Notes under the pieces: generated by a model | The model's database searches: none | The model's input: the letters and a program-made list of their open reading frames with translations, nothing else | What the model was told of the DNA's origin: nothing | Origin: an uncultured Burkholderiales bacterium | GTDB lineage: Bacteria > Pseudomonadota > Gammaproteobacteria > Burkholderiales > Burkholderiaceae_C | NCBI GenBank assembly: GCA_937891665.1 | Contig: CALAGS010000139.1 | Coordinates: 23,807 to 87,806 of the forward strand | Direction of reading: 5' to 3' | DNA: 64,000 nt | Translations under genes and position numbers: made by a program | Part shown: positions 51,492-61,688 of the stretch, in pieces | Numbering within the stretch: the first letter of the stretch is position 1 | How the letters are laid out: each line of letters starts with the position of its first letter

Positions 51492-53597
51492 TCAATCTTT
51501 GGAGAGTGCATCCGATGCTGCGGCCTTCAAAGCAAACTCTGCACGCAGCGCACGCAGTTTTTCTCGCGGATCTTCTTTGACGGTATTTTTGTCGAGTGCC
51601 ATCTCTGCAATGAATCGGCTTGGCAGTGCGGCAATGGTCTCTCGCCCTTTTTTGCGGCGCTTGGTCCAACTCACTGCCAAGGTTCGTTGAGCCCTTGTGA
51701 TGCCCACATACATCAAACGACGCTCTTCCTGAAGCCGCGTCAGCTGACCTTCAGCATGCACAACAGCGTTGATGGACTCTTTGTTGTCTTCGTCCATTTT
51801 GAAAGGCAGCAAACCTTCGTTCACACCGACCAACATCACATGCGGCCACTCTAAACCTTTGGCGGCATGCAGGGTCGACAAGGTGACCACATTGGGGTCT
51901 TGCTCACGCTCGTTCAAGGTCGACAACAGTGAAATTGTTTGGGCCACTTCAAGCAATGATTTTGTTTCTGCCACCACGCTCACGCCTGCCGCGTCATCCA
52001 TGGTGCCGCCGCATCGCCCCGACATCCAATCGACAAATTCCAGCACATTGGTCCAGCGTGCCGCTGCTACTTTTTCGTTGTCTTCACCATCGTATAAATG
52101 TTTTTCATAAGCAATGTCTTTAAGCCATTGCAACAAAAAAACTTTGGCTTCTTCGGCACCATGGGTGCGCTTGGCGCGGTATTCCAAGTCATTCATGAAG
52201 CGGCCAAACTCATGCAAACTGCCGACTGCACGAGCAGACAGCTTGGCACCCAAACTGTTTGAAAACAAAGCTTCAAACAAACTGAGTTTGTATTGGCTGG
52301 CCAAGGTGCCCAGTCCCGCCAAGGTTTGATGACCAATGCCGCGCTTCGGGCTGGTCACGGCCCGCAAGAAAGCAGGGTCGTCGTCGTTGTTGACCCACAA
52401 GCGAAACCACGCACACAAATCTTTGATTTCTGCACGGTCAAAAAAACTTTGTCCGCCCGATACCTTGTAAGGAATTTGCGCGCGTCGCAAAGCTTTTTCA
52501 AAGGGCTTGGCCATGTGATTGGCACGGTACAAAATAGCAAACTCTTTGTAGTCGCGGTATTGCACGCCGCCGGACGTGGTGGCGGTGCCTGCGCGCAAAG
52601 ACTGAATGCGAGCCACCATGCGGTCGGCTTCGTGTTCTTCGTGGTCAGCATCCACCACGCGAACCGGCTCGCCTTCACCCAACTCAGAAAAAAGTTTCTT
52701 AGGGTAGAGCTTGGGATTGGGCTCAATCACGTTGTTGGCCGCTCGCAAAATGGCGCTGGTCGAGCGGTAGTTTTGCTCTAAGGTCACCACCTTCAATTGC
52801 GGAAAATCTTGTGGCAAACGTTTGAGGTTGTCTAAAGTAGCGCCGCGCCATCCATAAATCGATTGGTCATCGTCACCCACGGCTGTAAACCTTGCCCGTT
52901 CACCCACCAAGTGTTTAAGCACTTCATATTGTGTGGCGTTGGTGTCTTGGTATTCGTCCACCAAAACGTGGCCCATGGCGGCTTGCCATCGCTCACGCAC
53001 CTCAGGGTATTGGGCCAATAATTTCAAAGGCAAGCCAATCAAATCGTCAAAGTCCACACTTTGATAGGCCGCCAAGCGTTCTTCATAACGACCCATGATG
53101 CGCGCCGCTATGCGCTCGTTTTCGTTTTGTGCAAGGCCTTCAGCTTGTGCGCTGGTCAGGCCTGCATTTTTCCAAGCACTGATGGCCCATTGCCATTGCT
53201 TTGCCGTGTTGGCATCGGTGGTGCCGCCGCAGTCTTTCAAGATGCTCACCACATCGTCTGAATCCAAAATGCTGAACTGTGGTTTCAATCCGAGCACATG
53301 TCCGTCTTGCCGCATGATGCGCACACCCAAAGCGTGAAAGGTGCAAATCATGACTTCTTGAGCGCCTTTGCCAATGAGCTTGCGCGCACGCTCTCGCATT
53401 TCACTGGCTGCTTTGTTGGTGAAAGTGATGGCTGCAATGCGCTTGGGTTCAAGACCCACGTCCATCAGCCTGGCAATTTTTTGCGTGATCACGCGCGTCT
53501 TGCCCGAGCCAGCGCCCGCCAAAACAAGGCAAGGGCCTTTGACGTAATTGACAGCTTCAAGTTGAGCTGGATTCAAACCAGAAGAGGGGGTGGACAT
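51492..53597 (-). CDS. UvrD/Rep-family superfamily I DNA helicase
   Basis: LNPAQLEAVNYVKGPCLVLAGAGSGKTRVITQKIA; VLVDEYQDTNATQYEVLK; VGDDDQSIYGWRGA; ATG at 53597. Confidence 0.94.
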   Translation of the reverse strand: MSTPSSGLNPAQLEAVNYVKGPCLVLAGAGSGKTRVITQKIARLMDVGLEPKRIAAITFTNKAASEMRERARKLIGKGAQEVMICTFHALGVRIMRQDGHVLGLKPQFSILDSDDVVSILKDCGGTTDANTAKQWQWAISAWKNAGLTSAQAEGLAQNENERIAARIMGRYEERLAAYQSVDFDDLIGLPLKLLAQYPEVRERWQAAMGHVLVDEYQDTNATQYEVLKHLVGERARFTAVGDDDQSIYGWRGATLDNLKRLPQDFPQLKVVTLEQNYRSTSAILRAANNVIEPNPKLYPKKLFSELGEGEPVRVVDADHEEHEADRMVARIQSLRAGTATTSGGVQYRDYKEFAILYRANHMAKPFEKALRRAQIPYKVSGGQSFFDRAEIKDLCAWFRLWVNNDDDPAFLRAVTSPKRGIGHQTLAGLGTLASQYKLSLFEALFSNSLGAKLSARAVGSLHEFGRFMNDLEYRAKRTHGAEEAKVFLLQWLKDIAYEKHLYDGEDNEKVAAARWTNVLEFVDWMSGRCGGTMDDAAGVSVVAETKSLLEVAQTISLLSTLNEREQDPNVVTLSTLHAAKGLEWPHVMLVGVNEGLLPFKMDEDNKESINAVVHAEGQLTRLQEERRLMYVGITRAQRTLAVSWTKRRKKGRETIAALPSRFIAEMALDKNTVKEDPREKLRALRAEFALKAAASDALSKD

Positions 53598-53715
53598 GCG
53601 TAAAATTTGGGAAGGCCGAATGGGAGTGCAGATTCGGCAAGCTGATGGATCATAGCGGGCAAAGGCAGGCAATGGCGGGCAGAAGAGGCCCAAATTCCAA
53701 GGCACAATGTGAACC

Positions 53716-54681
53716 ATGCTAGATGTCTTGCGCGTCACCTTTCCTTTCTTTGCCTTGGTTCTGTGTGGTTACTGGGCGGCGCGTCGCCAAATGCTGCCCT
53801 TTGAAGCCATTCCAGGCCTGAACGGCTTTGTGCTGTTCTTTGCCCTGCCTTGCATGCTGTTCCAATTTGGCGCTAAAACGCCCATTGCACAGTTGCTAGA
53901 TGCCAGCGCTTTCTTCATGTACTTGTTTTGCGCCTTGGTCATGGTGGCCTTCGTGGTGGCCATCACTTTGAACAAGCGTTTTGGTTGGAACGATGCGGCA
54001 TTTGGCGCCTTGGTCGGCGCTTTCCCCAATACGGGCTTTATGGGCGTTCCCTTGTTGGTAGCTTTGCTAGGCACTGCGGCAGCGGGCCCTGCCATCGTCA
54101 CCATCGTCATTGACATGGTCATCACCACATCACTTTGCATTGCACTGTCGCGTTTGGATGGCGCAGGCCAGCAAGGCGTCGGCCAAGCCGCCAAAAATGC
54201 ATTGCTGGGCGTGGTAAAAAATCCTTTGCCTTGGGCTATTTTGTTGGGCACACTTTTTTCTGCATTTCAAATTGAGCTGCCAGGGCCTGTAGAAAAAACC
54301 GTGTCCTTATTGGGCGATGCCGCATCGCCTGTTGCCCTGTTCACCATTGGTGCTGTGTTGGCACGTTCTCAAAAAATTGCACACCACGCGCAGCACGGCC
54401 CTCTGACATGGAAAGACTATGTGCCAGTTGCCCTCATTAAATTGTTCTTGCACCCTGTTCTGGTCTTGGTAGTGGGTTTGGCTGCCATTTCAATGGGTCT
54501 GCCCATTGATGCGTTTGCCCTCAAAGTGATGGTGCTTGTGGCAGCTTTGCCCAGCGCCAGCAATGTGGCCATGTTGTCCGAAAGATTTGGCGCCGACAAC
54601 GGTCGCATCGCCAGAATTATTTTGGTTTCTACAGCCGCGGCCTTCCTCACCTTTTCTGGCGCGGTTGCCTTGCTACAGTAA
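53716..54681 (+). CDS. AEC (auxin efflux carrier) family transporter
   Basis: FLFALPCMLFQFGAKTPI-type TM layout; GAFPNTGFMGVPLLVALLG. Confidence 0.88.
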   Translation: MLDVLRVTFPFFALVLCGYWAARRQMLPFEAIPGLNGFVLFFALPCMLFQFGAKTPIAQLLDASAFFMYLFCALVMVAFVVAITLNKRFGWNDAAFGALVGAFPNTGFMGVPLLVALLGTAAAGPAIVTIVIDMVITTSLCIALSRLDGAGQQGVGQAAKNALLGVVKNPLPWAILLGTLFSAFQIELPGPVEKTVSLLGDAASPVALFTIGAVLARSQKIAHHAQHGPLTWKDYVPVALIKLFLHPVLVLVVGLAAISMGLPIDAFALKVMVLVAALPSASNVAMLSERFGADNGRIARIILVSTAAAFLTFSGAVALLQ

Positions 54682-54705
54682 TTCAAGCCTTCAGGCTATG
54701 TGGTT

Positions 54706-56805
54706 TTAAATGGCCAGTGGATCGACATCCACCAGCCAGCGAATCAGGCCTTTGTGCTGAGGCTCTGACCGCGATGCATGCAATTGTTCTTGCAACAATT
54801 CAAGCACCCTGTGAAGCGCTTTTCTGGAAGCGCTTTCAATCAGCATTTGTGCACGCTCAACATTGGCCACCCGCTGAATGCTCATAGGCACTGCAGGGTA
54901 CACACTCACTTCGGCCAAGGCCGATGCCTCTTGCGTGCCAAGGCCTTCTAAAGATTGCAACTGCGCATTCGCATGGTTTAAAAAAGCTTGTGCCACCGAT
55001 TGCGCGCGCGCGTCACTGCGTATCAGAGCCTGAAACGTACTGGGCGGCAGGCCCGCTTCCAAACGTTCTTTCAATTGTTGCTCGGCAAATGCAGGGTAGT
55101 CGTGTTTTTTAAGCGCTTCAAACAAGGGGTGAGAAGGGTGAAAAGTTTGCACCCACATTTCACTGCTGGCGCTTTGTTCTGCATCGCGCCCCGCTCTGCC
55201 GCCGGCTTGCATGAGCAATGCAAACAAGCGCTCGGGCGCTCTGAAATCGCTAGAGAACAAAGCCCCATCTGGGTTGATGGCGGCCACCAATGTGATGCGC
55301 CGAAAGTCATGCCCTTTGGCAATCATTTGAGTGCCCACCAAGACATCGACTTCGCCGCTGTGCACACCTGCCAATTGCGCTTCTAGCGAACCCTTCAATT
55401 TGGTGCTGTCTGCATCAATGCGCATCACCTTCACGGGGTCGCCATTGGGTCGTTTGACATCTACCAACAGCTCGGCCAAATGTTCTTCAAGTTGTTCGGT
55501 GCCGCGCCCCATGGGGGCGATGTCTGCGTTGCCACAGGCTGGGCATGCACGGGGCACACGCTCGGTGAAACCGCAGTGATGGCAGCGCAAGGTGCGGTCT
55601 ATTTTGTGAAACACCCGAAACGCACTGCAATGCGCGCATTCACTTTTCCAGTCGCAATCTGCGCAATGCAATACGGGTGCATAACCCCGTCGGTTGAGCA
55701 GCAACATGCTTTGCTCGCCCTTGGCCACACGCTCTTGAATGGCGGCCATCAAGGGTGCAGACAAAACAGTTTTGCGCGGCTGGTGGTTCATGTCTACGCG
55801 GCGCACGAAGGGCAGTTGACCAGCCCCAATGCGCGCGGGCATGGGCAAGCGCACATAGCGTCCACCTTCTGCAGCAGGCCTGCTGTGATGCCAGCTTTCT
55901 AATGAAGGCGTGGCCGAACCCAAAATCACTTTGGCGCCTTCTAGGCGCGCTCTGTAAATGGCCAAATCACGGGCCGAATAACGCGCGCCTTCTTGTTGTT
56001 TGTAACTGGCATCGTGTTCTTCATCCACCACAATCCATTTCAAATGGGGCATGGAGGCAAAGATAGACATGCGCGTGCCCAGCACAATGCGGGCGCTGCC
56101 TTGGTGAGCCGCCAACCAACTCTTCAATCTTTGCGGCCCGGTCATGCCGCTGTGCATAGAGACCACGCCAGCATCGCCAAATCTGGCTTTCACGCGTGCC
56201 TCAAGTTGCGGCGTGAGATTGATCTCTGGCACCATCATCAAGGCTTGTGCGTTGGGGTCTTCTGCCAAACACCTGGCAACCGCTTGAAGGTAGACCTCGG
56301 TTTTACCGCTGCCAGTGGCGCCATGCAGAAGAAACGGGCCAGATGCCTCAGCCATTTGCGACAACACCTCGGCTTGTTGTTCTGACAAGGGCCAAGGTGA
56401 CTGAAGCGCTGTGGCCAAAGTCTCAGGCGCAGTTGCTTGTTTTTTAAAGCGCCTGGCCAGTTGCACAGGCGTGAGGTCTCGGAGTTGAGGCGGCAAGGCG
56501 GCCATGGCCACTTCACCCAAAGAGCGTTGGTAATAATGAGCCGTGAATTGCACCAGCTGCAGCCAGTGCGCGCTTAAGGGCGCCACCGCCTCTAAAACTG
56601 CGATCACTTGACGCAAAGTGTGCGAGCTCAGTGTTTGTGGCGCAGTGGTGTGAACGCCCCACACCACACCTAAAACTTCGCGATTTCCAAAAGGCACCCT
56701 GACCAACTGACCGACAGATGCAGGCAATTCAGTGACGTAGGTCAGCAAACCGCCCACCTGACTGTGTGCGGGAGCAGAAACTGCAACGTCAAGCCACTTT
56801 TGCAT
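54706..56805 (-). CDS. priA: Primosomal protein N' (replication restart helicase)
   Basis: LLHGATGSGKTEVYLQAV; VVDEEHDASYKQQEGARYSARDLA; zinc-binding Cys cluster CADCDWKSECAHCSAF...CHHCG...CPACG. Confidence 0.96.
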   Translation of the reverse strand: MQKWLDVAVSAPAHSQVGGLLTYVTELPASVGQLVRVPFGNREVLGVVWGVHTTAPQTLSSHTLRQVIAVLEAVAPLSAHWLQLVQFTAHYYQRSLGEVAMAALPPQLRDLTPVQLARRFKKQATAPETLATALQSPWPLSEQQAEVLSQMAEASGPFLLHGATGSGKTEVYLQAVARCLAEDPNAQALMMVPEINLTPQLEARVKARFGDAGVVSMHSGMTGPQRLKSWLAAHQGSARIVLGTRMSIFASMPHLKWIVVDEEHDASYKQQEGARYSARDLAIYRARLEGAKVILGSATPSLESWHHSRPAAEGGRYVRLPMPARIGAGQLPFVRRVDMNHQPRKTVLSAPLMAAIQERVAKGEQSMLLLNRRGYAPVLHCADCDWKSECAHCSAFRVFHKIDRTLRCHHCGFTERVPRACPACGNADIAPMGRGTEQLEEHLAELLVDVKRPNGDPVKVMRIDADSTKLKGSLEAQLAGVHSGEVDVLVGTQMIAKGHDFRRITLVAAINPDGALFSSDFRAPERLFALLMQAGGRAGRDAEQSASSEMWVQTFHPSHPLFEALKKHDYPAFAEQQLKERLEAGLPPSTFQALIRSDARAQSVAQAFLNHANAQLQSLEGLGTQEASALAEVSVYPAVPMSIQRVANVERAQMLIESASRKALHRVLELLQEQLHASRSEPQHKGLIRWLVDVDPLAI

Positions 56806-56888
56806 TCAAAACCTTTTGAGCAGCTTTAACATGAAGGCGCCCTTGCATGGTGTGAAGTTTTGCTCATAAATATTCTTGAAACAACAGG

Positions 56889-57051
56889 TAAGTTGTTGTT
56901 TTTCATGACCTTTAGAAGCAGTCCCAATAAACTGTGGATAACTTTGTTGAAAACCCTGCGCGATGACCCGCAAACCCTTGAAAAATAAGGCTTTGATTGG
57001 ATTGCTCGCGAACTGAGCAGTTTCATAAAAATGATTAAAAACAACAACTTA
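56889..57051. repeat. 15-bp perfect inverted repeat flanking a DnaA-box-containing intergenic segment
   Basis: TAAGTTGTTGTTTTT (56889-56903) and AAAAACAACAACTTA (57037-57051). Confidence 0.7.
56933..56941 (-). promoter_or_regulatory. DnaA box (TTATCCACA)
   Basis: TGTGGATAA on the + strand, exact consensus match on the minus strand. Confidence 0.55.
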
Positions 57052-57120
57052 GGATATACGAGAGGATAGCGCAAAGCTTGCAAGCAGCAACATAATCTTA
57101 AAATCTTTAGAGCGAACTTT

Positions 57121-57129
57121 TGTGCATAA
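57121..57129 (-). promoter_or_regulatory. DnaA box (TTATNCACA)
   Basis: TGTGCATAA on the + strand = TTATGCACA on the minus strand. Confidence 0.45.
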
Positions 57130-57136
57130 GTCAATA

Positions 57137-57168
57137 GAAAAAACCCAAAAATTTAAATATTTTTGGGT
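57137..57168 (-). terminator. Rho-independent terminator of hemE
   Basis: Minus strand: ACCCAAAAAT-N6-ATTTTTGGGT followed by a T-rich tract (TTTTTTCT). Confidence 0.75.
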
Positions 57169-57210
57169 CTTTAAGTGGGTTTGTTTGCAGTATGCAAAAC
57201 TTTTCTGGCT

Positions 57211-58326
57211 TCAGCGCCTGAGGGCTTTTGAATGCGAGTGAACCGCTTCCACCAATGCCGAAACATGCTCAGGCGGCGTGAATTGGCTAATGCCGTGGCC
57301 TAAGTTGAAAATGTGCGTAGGCCCTGAGGTGTTCTTGTCTGTGTGGGGCTTGCCAAAACTGTCCAAGACCCGAATCACTTCCTTTTGAATCTGCGCGGGT
57401 GGCGCAAACAGCACGTTGGGATCGATGTTGCCCTGCAGTACTTTGCCAGGACCTCCCACCTTACCGCCCACCATTTGGCGGGCGCGGCCCAAGTTCATGG
57501 TCCAGTCTAGGCCCAGCACCTCGCAATCCAATTGACCCATCTCCTCAAGCCACAAACCACCGCCTTTGGTGAAGACAAGGCGCGGAATGGTGGCGCCGTT
57601 GTGCACTTTCTTCAGCAATGCCAGAACCTTGGCCGTGTAAGCCAGGCTGAACTCTTGAAAAGCGCCATCGGCCAAGACACCGCCCCAACTGTCAAAAATC
57701 ATCACGGCTTGAGCACCGGCTTCAATTTGGGCATTCAAATAACTGGCGACGGCTTGTGCGTTGACCTCCAAAATGCGGTGCATCAAATCGGGTCGGCTGT
57801 AGAGCATGGACTTCACCAAGCGGTAATCGTCCGAGCCTTTGCCTTCAACCATGTAGCAGGCCAAGGTCCAGGGGCTGCCAGAAAAGCCAATGAGAGGCAC
57901 ACGGCCATTGAGTGCTTTGCGGATGGACGTCACTGCATCAAAGACGTAACGCAACTTGTCCATGTCGGGCACTTGCAGTTCAGCCACAGCGGCTTCGTCT
58001 CGCACCGACTTGGCAAAGCGGGGGCCTTCGCCCAACGCAAAGCTCAAACCCAGCCCCATGGCGTCTGGCACGGTCAAGATGTCGCTGAACAAAATGGCTG
58101 CATCCAAAGGGTAGCGATCTAGCGGCTGCAAGGTGACTTCCGTTGCGTAGTCCACGTTGGTGGCCAAGCCCATGAAGCTGCCAGCCTTGGCGCGCGTGGC
58201 GCAATACTCCGGCAAATAACGACCTGCTTGGCGCATTAGCCAGACGGGTGTGTGGTCGGTCGCTTGTCGCAAACAGGCGCGCAAAAAAGTATCGTTAGAC
58301 AGGGGTGCAAAGCTGGCTGTGGTCAT
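57211..58326 (-). CDS. hemE: Uroporphyrinogen decarboxylase
   Basis: [52 protein letters not shown] at 58326. Confidence 0.97.
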   Translation of the reverse strand: MTTASFAPLSNDTFLRACLRQATDHTPVWLMRQAGRYLPEYCATRAKAGSFMGLATNVDYATEVTLQPLDRYPLDAAILFSDILTVPDAMGLGLSFALGEGPRFAKSVRDEAAVAELQVPDMDKLRYVFDAVTSIRKALNGRVPLIGFSGSPWTLACYMVEGKGSDDYRLVKSMLYSRPDLMHRILEVNAQAVASYLNAQIEAGAQAVMIFDSWGGVLADGAFQEFSLAYTAKVLALLKKVHNGATIPRLVFTKGGGLWLEEMGQLDCEVLGLDWTMNLGRARQMVGGKVGGPGKVLQGNIDPNVLFAPPAQIQKEVIRVLDSFGKPHTDKNTSGPTHIFNLGHGISQFTPPEHVSALVEAVHSHSKALRR

Positions 58327-58418
58327 ATGAATTCTGAAAATTTCTGTGCGATTCAATCGAAAACTTGAACATTCTCGCAGAATGGCTGAAGGCCATAGTG
58401 CTTTTGACGATCAGCCCA

Positions 58419-60680
58419 TCAATTGGGGGGTGAGGCCTTGACTTGGCTGAGGACCCCTTGAATTTCGCTCACGCTGGGCAACTCAGACAGCAAGCGCACA
58501 GATTGCCCCGGGGCGTACCAGGCGTAAACGGGCACACCGTTGCGGCCTAGCTCGTTCAAAGCGGCGGTGATTTGGGGATCGTATCGCGTCCAATCTGCCC
58601 TCAGCAATAAGACATTTTTGCTGGCAAATTCAGCCAACAAGCTGGGGTTTGAAAAAGTGACTTTCTTGTTGAATTGACATGACACGCACCAAGCGGCGGT
58701 GAAGTCCACAAAAACGGGTTGCCCCTTTTTGATGGCGGTGGCTACTTTTTCAGCCGACCATGCGTCCCATTGGCCTGGCTTTGGGGCTTGATTGCTTGAC
58801 AGGGAACTTGCTTGCGTCTGGCTAGGTGCTTGGACTTCCACCTGGGTCCACATGGGTCCCCAATGCCAAATCGACAATGCCAAGACGACCACGGCCAAGG
58901 CCGCCATCACGCGGCGTACTTTGCCGTTCAGTGTCAAGGCCCAGATTAACAAAGTCAAACTCAACAAGCAGGCTAAAAATCCAGAAACGCCATCCAAACC
59001 TACCTGCTGCCCCAAGACCCACACCAACCAAACGACGGTGGCGTACATGGGAAACGCCATGAACTGACGGAATGTCTGCATCCAGGTGCCGGGTCGCGGC
59101 AAGAACCTCACCCAGGCCGTATTGAAAGAAATGGCCACGAAAGGCAGTGCCATGCCAAAGCCCATGGCCAGAAAAACGGGCAAGGCCTGCCAAGCCGGCA
59201 AACCAATGGCCAAGCCCAAGGAGGCTCCCATAAACGGCGCCGTGCAGGGTGAGGCAATGACCACCGCAAATACACCCGACCATAGCGAATTGGTAATGGG
59301 GTTGGACCACTGAAAGCCCGCAGCTGAACTTGGCACGAACGAACCAAATTCAAACATGCCCGACAGGTTCAAGCCGATGATGGCAAATAGCATGGCAAGC
59401 GCACCCACCACCCAAGGCGATTGCAACTGAAAGCCCCAGCCCATTTGCGATCCGGCGGCCCGCAATGCCAGCATCAATGCGCCTAAAACCAAGAAAGAAA
59501 TCAAGACGCCTGCAGTGAAGGCCCATGCCGAGAGTTTCATGTCTCGGGGCCGATTGGCCATTTGTGTGATGCTCAAGAGTTTGATGGCCAACACCGGGAA
59601 AACACAGGGCATCAAATTCAACAAGATACCGCCCAGTAAGGCACCCACCATGGCAAAAATCCAAGTGGCCCAAGGTGCTGGCGCCAAGAGGGGGGGCGCC
59701 AATTTTTGAAGGGTGGGCGTCAAGTTGGCGTAGGTGGGTGGCGGATCAGAGAACACTTGCCATTGGCCTTGAACAGGTGTCTCAACGGTCCATTGGCGGC
59801 CAGAAGGCGCATCGGCCTTGCCCTGCACCAGCAACCATGTCATTTGTTGGGGGCTGTCCATGCGTTCGCTTGAAACTTGCAAGCTCACAGTGGCACCCGT
59901 GGCCACCTCACCAGAACCGCTGCTAGAACCGGCTTTTTGAACGACAGGTACGGCACTGTTTTGAACCACGTTGGCCGTTTGAGGGAACACCGTCCAGTCA
60001 CTGTTTTCGAGTTCTGGCGGCAATTGCGTCAAGGTCAGATCAAGGCTGCGGCCGTCTTTGGAAATTTGGGCCCGGTGCTTGCCCTTCAAAGGCTGCGCTT
60101 GCCATTGCAAGGCTTTTTCAAATGCACTTGCGGCCATCGATGTGCTGCCTTTGATGGGCACCCTTAAACTGAAACTTCCCTCCTGCGGAATGCACTCTTG
60201 TTTGCAAACCAGCCAGTTGGCATGCAACTCAATTTGCACCGAACTCTCGTTGCCCTGCGGTTTGAAGGACTTGCTCACTTGTACGGGCGTGACCAGCAAC
60301 AGGGCGTCTTCATACCCAAAATTGGCCAGTGGGCCAATGGGAATTCGGCGAGGGACTGGCCAAATTAAGTCGCCCGCCACCAGGCCCTCAGGCAATTTCC
60401 ACTGAAGGACTGTCGGCAGACCAGAATCGCCGGGGTTGCGCCAGTAGGTGTGCCATTCGGGCTGGTGCACCAGCTCTAAGCCCAGCCAAAGGGTTTTGCC
60501 TGCTTCGATGCCATTGGGCGCTTCGGCCAACAGGGTGGCTTTGACTTGGGGTGTTTGAACCATTTGACCCACTGGGCGTGGGCTCAAAATTTGCGTTTGT
60601 GCTTGCCCGTTGGTCGTCAAAACCACGAGCAAAACCATGCCCACCCACGAACAACGAAGGTTGAAAAGAAGCTTACGCAT
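58419..60680 (-). CDS. Thiol:disulfide interchange protein DsbD / ScsB-like
   Basis: N-terminal DsbD-like domain, TM core with LNLMPCVFPVLAIKL and SPCTAPFMG, C-terminal thioredoxin fold FVDFTAAWCVSCQFNK; ATG at 60680. Confidence 0.92.
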   Translation of the reverse strand: MRKLLFNLRCSWVGMVLLVVLTTNGQAQTQILSPRPVGQMVQTPQVKATLLAEAPNGIEAGKTLWLGLELVHQPEWHTYWRNPGDSGLPTVLQWKLPEGLVAGDLIWPVPRRIPIGPLANFGYEDALLLVTPVQVSKSFKPQGNESSVQIELHANWLVCKQECIPQEGSFSLRVPIKGSTSMAASAFEKALQWQAQPLKGKHRAQISKDGRSLDLTLTQLPPELENSDWTVFPQTANVVQNSAVPVVQKAGSSSGSGEVATGATVSLQVSSERMDSPQQMTWLLVQGKADAPSGRQWTVETPVQGQWQVFSDPPPTYANLTPTLQKLAPPLLAPAPWATWIFAMVGALLGGILLNLMPCVFPVLAIKLLSITQMANRPRDMKLSAWAFTAGVLISFLVLGALMLALRAAGSQMGWGFQLQSPWVVGALAMLFAIIGLNLSGMFEFGSFVPSSAAGFQWSNPITNSLWSGVFAVVIASPCTAPFMGASLGLAIGLPAWQALPVFLAMGFGMALPFVAISFNTAWVRFLPRPGTWMQTFRQFMAFPMYATVVWLVWVLGQQVGLDGVSGFLACLLSLTLLIWALTLNGKVRRVMAALAVVVLALSIWHWGPMWTQVEVQAPSQTQASSLSSNQAPKPGQWDAWSAEKVATAIKKGQPVFVDFTAAWCVSCQFNKKVTFSNPSLLAEFASKNVLLLRADWTRYDPQITAALNELGRNGVPVYAWYAPGQSVRLLSELPSVSEIQGVLSQVKASPPN

Positions 60681-60797
60681 GCGGTAGAAAAACAAAGTCA
60701 AGAACCTAATCGCCAAAAGCTCAACTCTACACTGCAAAATCATGCCCTTAAATTCTGCGCCTCTATTAAACTGAGCAGATTGAAAAGCCCCCTAGAC

Positions 60798-61652
60798 ATG
60801 TCACATCACATTCACTTTTGGTCCGACTTGACCACCAACGACTTTGGCCGCCTTGATACCGCGCGGGCCATTGCCGTGTTGCCTTTGGCGGCAACCGAGC
60901 AGCATGGACCGCATTTGCCTTTGTCCGTCGATGTTGACATTGTGAATGGCGTAGTTCATTCAGCCATGACCCGTTTGAATGCGGGTGCCTCACCAACAGC
61001 CAACAAGTTGAACCCCAAAGACTTGTCCATCTTGGTTCTGCCTACGCAAAGCGTAGGACTCAGTCCTGAGCATGCGGCGTTTGCCGGCACGCTCACCTTA
61101 AAAGCCGAAACACTGATCCGGCTCTGGACAGACATTGCAGAGTCAGTCAAAGCAGCAGGCATCCACAAACTGGTGCTGTTCAATGCGCATGGCGGCCATG
61201 TAGGGGCCATGGATGTGGTGGCCCGTGATTTGCGTGCCCGCTTAGGCATGTTGGTTTACAGCGTGAACTGGCATCAGTTGCCCTTGCTAGATGAAAAGGG
61301 CCAAGATGCCAACGCCCTTTTTACAGACCATGAACACCGCTTTGGTGTGCATGCGGGTGAGGTCGAAACCTCGGTCATGCTGGCGCTTAAACCCCACGCT
61401 GTCACCATGAGCGAAGCCGAAAATTTCCGTTCAAGTTCTGAAGACCGTGCGCGCTCATTTCCCATTCTGGGCAACGGCCGAAGCGCCAAGTTGGCTTGGC
61501 AAATGCAAGACTACAACGCGGCTGGGGCGGCGGGCAATGCAGCCGCTGCCACCGCACTCAAGGGTCAGATTTTGTTAGATGCAGCCGGCCGCGCTTTGGC
61601 CGATTTGCTTTTAGAAATAGACCGATTGCCCGCCAACACCCTCAAGACTTAA
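60798..61652 (+). CDS. Creatininase family protein
   Basis: LPLAATEQHGPHLPLSVDVDI; LFNAHGGHVGAMDVVARDL; HAGEVETSVMLAL; ATG at 60798. Confidence 0.92.
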   Translation: MSHHIHFWSDLTTNDFGRLDTARAIAVLPLAATEQHGPHLPLSVDVDIVNGVVHSAMTRLNAGASPTANKLNPKDLSILVLPTQSVGLSPEHAAFAGTLTLKAETLIRLWTDIAESVKAAGIHKLVLFNAHGGHVGAMDVVARDLRARLGMLVYSVNWHQLPLLDEKGQDANALFTDHEHRFGVHAGEVETSVMLALKPHAVTMSEAENFRSSSEDRARSFPILGNGRSAKLAWQMQDYNAAGAAGNAAAATALKGQILLDAAGRALADLLLEIDRLPANTLKT

Positions 61653-61688
61653 TGGCCCCTTGCTTTACAAGGCTGCCATAGCCTAAAG

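Noticed and set aside
56826-57134. 102-aa minus-strand ORF in the priA-hemE gap
   Set aside because: Overlaps DnaA boxes and repeats, composition not protein-like, no ribosome-binding site recognised.
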